A DNA stretch of 64,000 nt from an uncultured Erysipelotrichaceae bacterium (GTDB lineage: Bacteria > Bacillota_I > Bacilli_A > RF39 > UBA660): NCBI GenBank assembly GCA_902793375.1, contig CADBDE010000001.1:93807-157806 (forward strand), given 5' to 3'. A program made the position numbers and the translations under genes. Every line of letters begins with the position of its first letter. The first letter of the stretch is position 1. Positions 62,093 to 64,000 of this stretch are shown here, piece after piece. The notes under the pieces were generated by a model. That model was not told where the DNA came from. It searched no databases and was given only the letters and a program-made list of their open reading frames with translations.

Positions 62093-63178
62093 ATGAAAGA
62101 TAATACAGTGTCGACCTCCCATGGAGGGAATAAGTATAAAAGAATAAATTTGTTTGCTAATGTGTTTTTTTCTTTAGTGTTTGCTGGTTTTATTGGATCA
62201 AATATTTACGAGCAAATTAGAAAAGAAGAATTATACGATGCGTTAAGTATGTCATTTTCAAGTATCAAGGAAGTTGAATATGGTACTAAAGATGTCGATA
62301 CATTAAATTTTATTGAAGAAGTAGAAAATGGTGAGTTAATTAATTATACTAAAGAACTTGATACTTCTAAAGTGGGAAATCAACTATTAACATATGAGAT
62401 TTCAAAAGAAGATGTAACAAAGGATTACTTAATTGATGTAGTTATAAAAGATACTAATAAACCAATTATTAAGATTAAGAATAGTACTATTAAATTATAT
62501 GTAGGTAATGGCTATAATTTTACTGATAATATAGAATCTATTACTGACGTTATAGATGGTAATATTGGTTATGTAGATGCTATTCCAGAACAAAATGAAA
62601 ATGGTTATTATACTATATCTTCAAATTTTAATAAAAACACTGTTGGAGAATATGCAGTAAATATTAAGGCAGTTGATAAGAACAATAATGAAGAAAATGC
62701 TAGTTATACTATTAAAGTAATAGAAAAACCAAAACTAAAAGTAGTTAGAGTATCAAATTATTCAACTACATATAATTCATCAACTTATAATAGAGCATCT
62801 TCAGTTGATACATCATCTGTTACAAGTGCTGCTATATCACTTATTGGAAGTAGATATGTAAGAAATTCTTCAAATCCTGCAGTTGGATTTGATTGTAGTG
62901 GGTTTGTTCATTATATTTATAGTCTGTTTGGTTATAATTTACCTAGAACTGCTGGTGGGCTTAGATATGCTGGAAACGAAGTATCTGAAGCTAATATGCA
63001 ACCTGGTGATATTATTGTATGGTCAGATAATGGATATTCTGCAACTCACGTTGGAATTTATGTAGGTGGAGGAAATATGGTCCATTCTGCTAATGGAAGA
63101 TTAGGTGTAGTAATGCATTCAATATCTTATTGGCAAGGTGGAGGAAGAAATAGAATAATATCTATTAGAAGAGTATAA
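62093..63178 (+). CDS. NlpC/P60 cell-wall hydrolase with Ig-like domain
   Basis: 361 residues from ATG 62093; GAAGG at 62076-62080 is too close to the ATG at 62081. One signal-anchor helix (about 20-38), a bacterial Ig-like or DUF5011-like domain (about 110-215, ITDVIDGNIGYVDAIPE and VGEYAVNIKAVDKNNNEE), a Ser/Thr linker, and a C-terminal NlpC/P60 (C40) domain with VGFDCSGFVHYIYSLFG (catalytic Cys), ATHVGIYVGGGNMVHS (catalytic His) and the third residue near NGRLGVV. It cleaves peptide bonds in peptidoglycan stems outside the cell. A GC-rich hairpin CCTCC-CAT-GGAGG lies early in the coding sequence at 62116-62128. Confidence 0.92.
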   Translation: MKDNTVSTSHGGNKYKRINLFANVFFSLVFAGFIGSNIYEQIRKEELYDALSMSFSSIKEVEYGTKDVDTLNFIEEVENGELINYTKELDTSKVGNQLLTYEISKEDVTKDYLIDVVIKDTNKPIIKIKNSTIKLYVGNGYNFTDNIESITDVIDGNIGYVDAIPEQNENGYYTISSNFNKNTVGEYAVNIKAVDKNNNEENASYTIKVIEKPKLKVVRVSNYSTTYNSSTYNRASSVDTSSVTSAAISLIGSRYVRNSSNPAVGFDCSGFVHYIYSLFGYNLPRTAGGLRYAGNEVSEANMQPGDIIVWSDNGYSATHVGIYVGGGNMVHSANGRLGVVMHSISYWQGGGRNRIISIRRV

Positions 63179-63183
63179 GTTAA

Positions 63184-63214
63184 GTCACAATACGATAAGT
63201 ATTGTGATTTTTTT
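63184..63214 (+). terminator. Terminator after NlpC/P60 gene
   Basis: TCACAATAC-GATAA-GTATTGTGA, 9-bp stem, followed by seven T. Confidence 0.9.
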
Positions 63215-63234
63215 ATTACAGATAAATAATATGT

Positions 63235-63268
63235 AAAAAAATGTATACTTTAACAATATACATTTTTT
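63235..63268 (+). terminator. Second tandem terminator
   Basis: AAAAAATGTATA ... TATACATTTTTT with a 9-base loop, 20 bases after the first; on the reverse strand it also has a T run. Confidence 0.65.
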
Positions 63269-63337
63269 ATTTATTTAATGAAAAAATAGTTATGATAGAA
63301 TTAATATAGGGTATTTTAATTACGAGGAGTGATTTTT

Positions 63338-64000
63338 ATGAAATCAAATTTTAAAAGTGAATTAAAAACTGTTTTAAAAGTAGCAAAATGGGAATATTTA
63401 CTAAAATTATTTATTTCTATCATGCTAAGGGGAATTCTTTTAATTATTCCCATTTTATTTAGTGTTGCAGTTAATTCAGTTACAAAGAATGATAAAGATT
63501 CTTTTGTATTTATGATAATAGTATCTATTATTTTAGCAGGAGTATATAGGTTTTTAGAAGGATATAATCAAGTTAGTTATTATAAATTGTATAACAAAAT
63601 ATTTAAACATTTTAATGAACAAGCAATAAGAATGACTAAAGATAATTCCTTGTTTAGTTTATCAAGATTTTCTCCAGGACAATATACTAATATGGTAATA
63701 TCTGATATAGATATTATGTCTTCATTTTTAACTGCTTTAGTTATTAGAGTAGTTCAATTAATAGAATTTATAATAATATTTGTATATTTTTATTTCTTGG
63801 ATGTAATGGTATTTGCAATAACTTTATTAGTAACATTAGTAATGATTTTTATATCTTTAAAATTTGGTAATAAAGTACAAAAAAGAAATGAAACAAGAAA
63901 ATCTAAATTAGATAAATTAACCTCAGCTTCTTATGATTATATAGGTGGAATTAAAGAAATAAAAAGTTTTAATTTATTTGAAAAAATATACCCTTCAATA
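63338..64000 (+). CDS. ABC exporter transmembrane domain, N-terminal part (cut by window end)
   Basis: 221 codons from ATG 63338 (RBS GAGGAGTG) to the window end, no stop. The pattern is a type-I exporter TMD: cytosolic start, helix pair (about 28-50 and 58-78), the coupling region FKHFNEQAIRMTKDNSLF, SPGQYTNMVISDIDIMSSFL, then two further helices (about 135-175) and KLDKLTSASYDYIGGIKEIKSF, the conserved intracellular helix in front of helix 5. The ATPase domain must follow downstream. Substrate unknown. Confidence 0.85.
   Translation, partial: MKSNFKSELKTVLKVAKWEYLLKLFISIMLRGILLIIPILFSVAVNSVTKNDKDSFVFMIIVSIILAGVYRFLEGYNQVSYYKLYNKIFKHFNEQAIRMTKDNSLFSLSRFSPGQYTNMVISDIDIMSSFLTALVIRVVQLIEFIIIFVYFYFLDVMVFAITLLVTLVMIFISLKFGNKVQKRNETRKSKLDKLTSASYDYIGGIKEIKSFNLFEKIYPSI

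Overview
The window is a very AT-rich bacterial chromosome segment. It reads with the standard bacterial code: TGA ends many genes (for example at 382-384, 12022-12024 and 28935-28937), and a complete RF2 gene with its in-frame UGA frameshift site is present. The gene content is that of a walled low-GC Firmicute: MurD, a FemA/B-type peptidoglycan bridge enzyme, FtsEX with an M23 hydrolase, an NlpC/P60 hydrolase, lipoproteins and Lgt. Gene order around nusG-rplKA-rplJL-(ybxB)-rpoBC and rpsL-rpsG-fusA-tuf matches Bacilli. The combination suggests an uncultured, small-genome gut-type Bacilli lineage (RF39-like); that placement is inference, not shown by the sequence.

Layout. 1-9.5 kb: end of a dus gene, RDD protein, a multi-pass transporter, a ClpC-like protein with a decayed second ATPase domain, prfB with a programmed +1 frameshift, YitT, and the ftsE-ftsX-M23 hydrolase division operon. 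9.5-22.5 kb: a reverse-strand glycosyltransferase, two small unknown genes, uvrB and uvrA separated by three accessory genes (unknown protein, radical SAM/SPASM protein, lipoprotein), YvlD-like protein, lgt with an Asn/Gln-rich tail, and two Tim44-like/zinc-ribbon proteins. 22.5-36.3 kb: secE-nusG, rplK, rplA, rplJ-rplL, mscS, a pilin-like protein with a lectin-like C-terminus, ybxB, rpoB and rpoC, with L1-type and L10-type autoregulatory leaders visible in the intergenic RNA. 36.4-45 kb: a surface-glycan cluster of nine genes (two paralogous DUF6020-like membrane proteins, four GT2 enzymes, DUF2304, a flippase) lying between rpoC and rpsL. 45-50.7 kb: a 58-residue membrane peptide, mscL, a JAMM-like protein, and rpsL-rpsG-fusA-tuf. 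50.7-57.8 kb: FemA/B protein, murD, a zinc-ribbon membrane protein, secG-rnr-smpB and the tmRNA gene ssrA. 57.8-64 kb: a reverse-strand SDR/AlbA_2-ATPase pair with a repeat- and palindrome-rich control region, a small coiled-coil protein, a lipoprotein, an HD phosphohydrolase, an NlpC/P60 hydrolase and the start of an ABC transporter.

How the parts work together: the core is transcription/translation machinery with autoregulation and ribosome rescue (RF2, tmRNA, SmpB, RNase R), together with Sec export (SecE, SecG) and envelope building and remodelling. The least explained parts are the ClpC-like protein with an inactivated D2, the pilin/lectin protein with its downstream hairpin, the tandem 12-bp repeat region at 59.9-60.1 kb, the unusual long tmRNA tag, and several small unknown proteins. 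Functional calls rest on motif recognition by eye; no database search was run.
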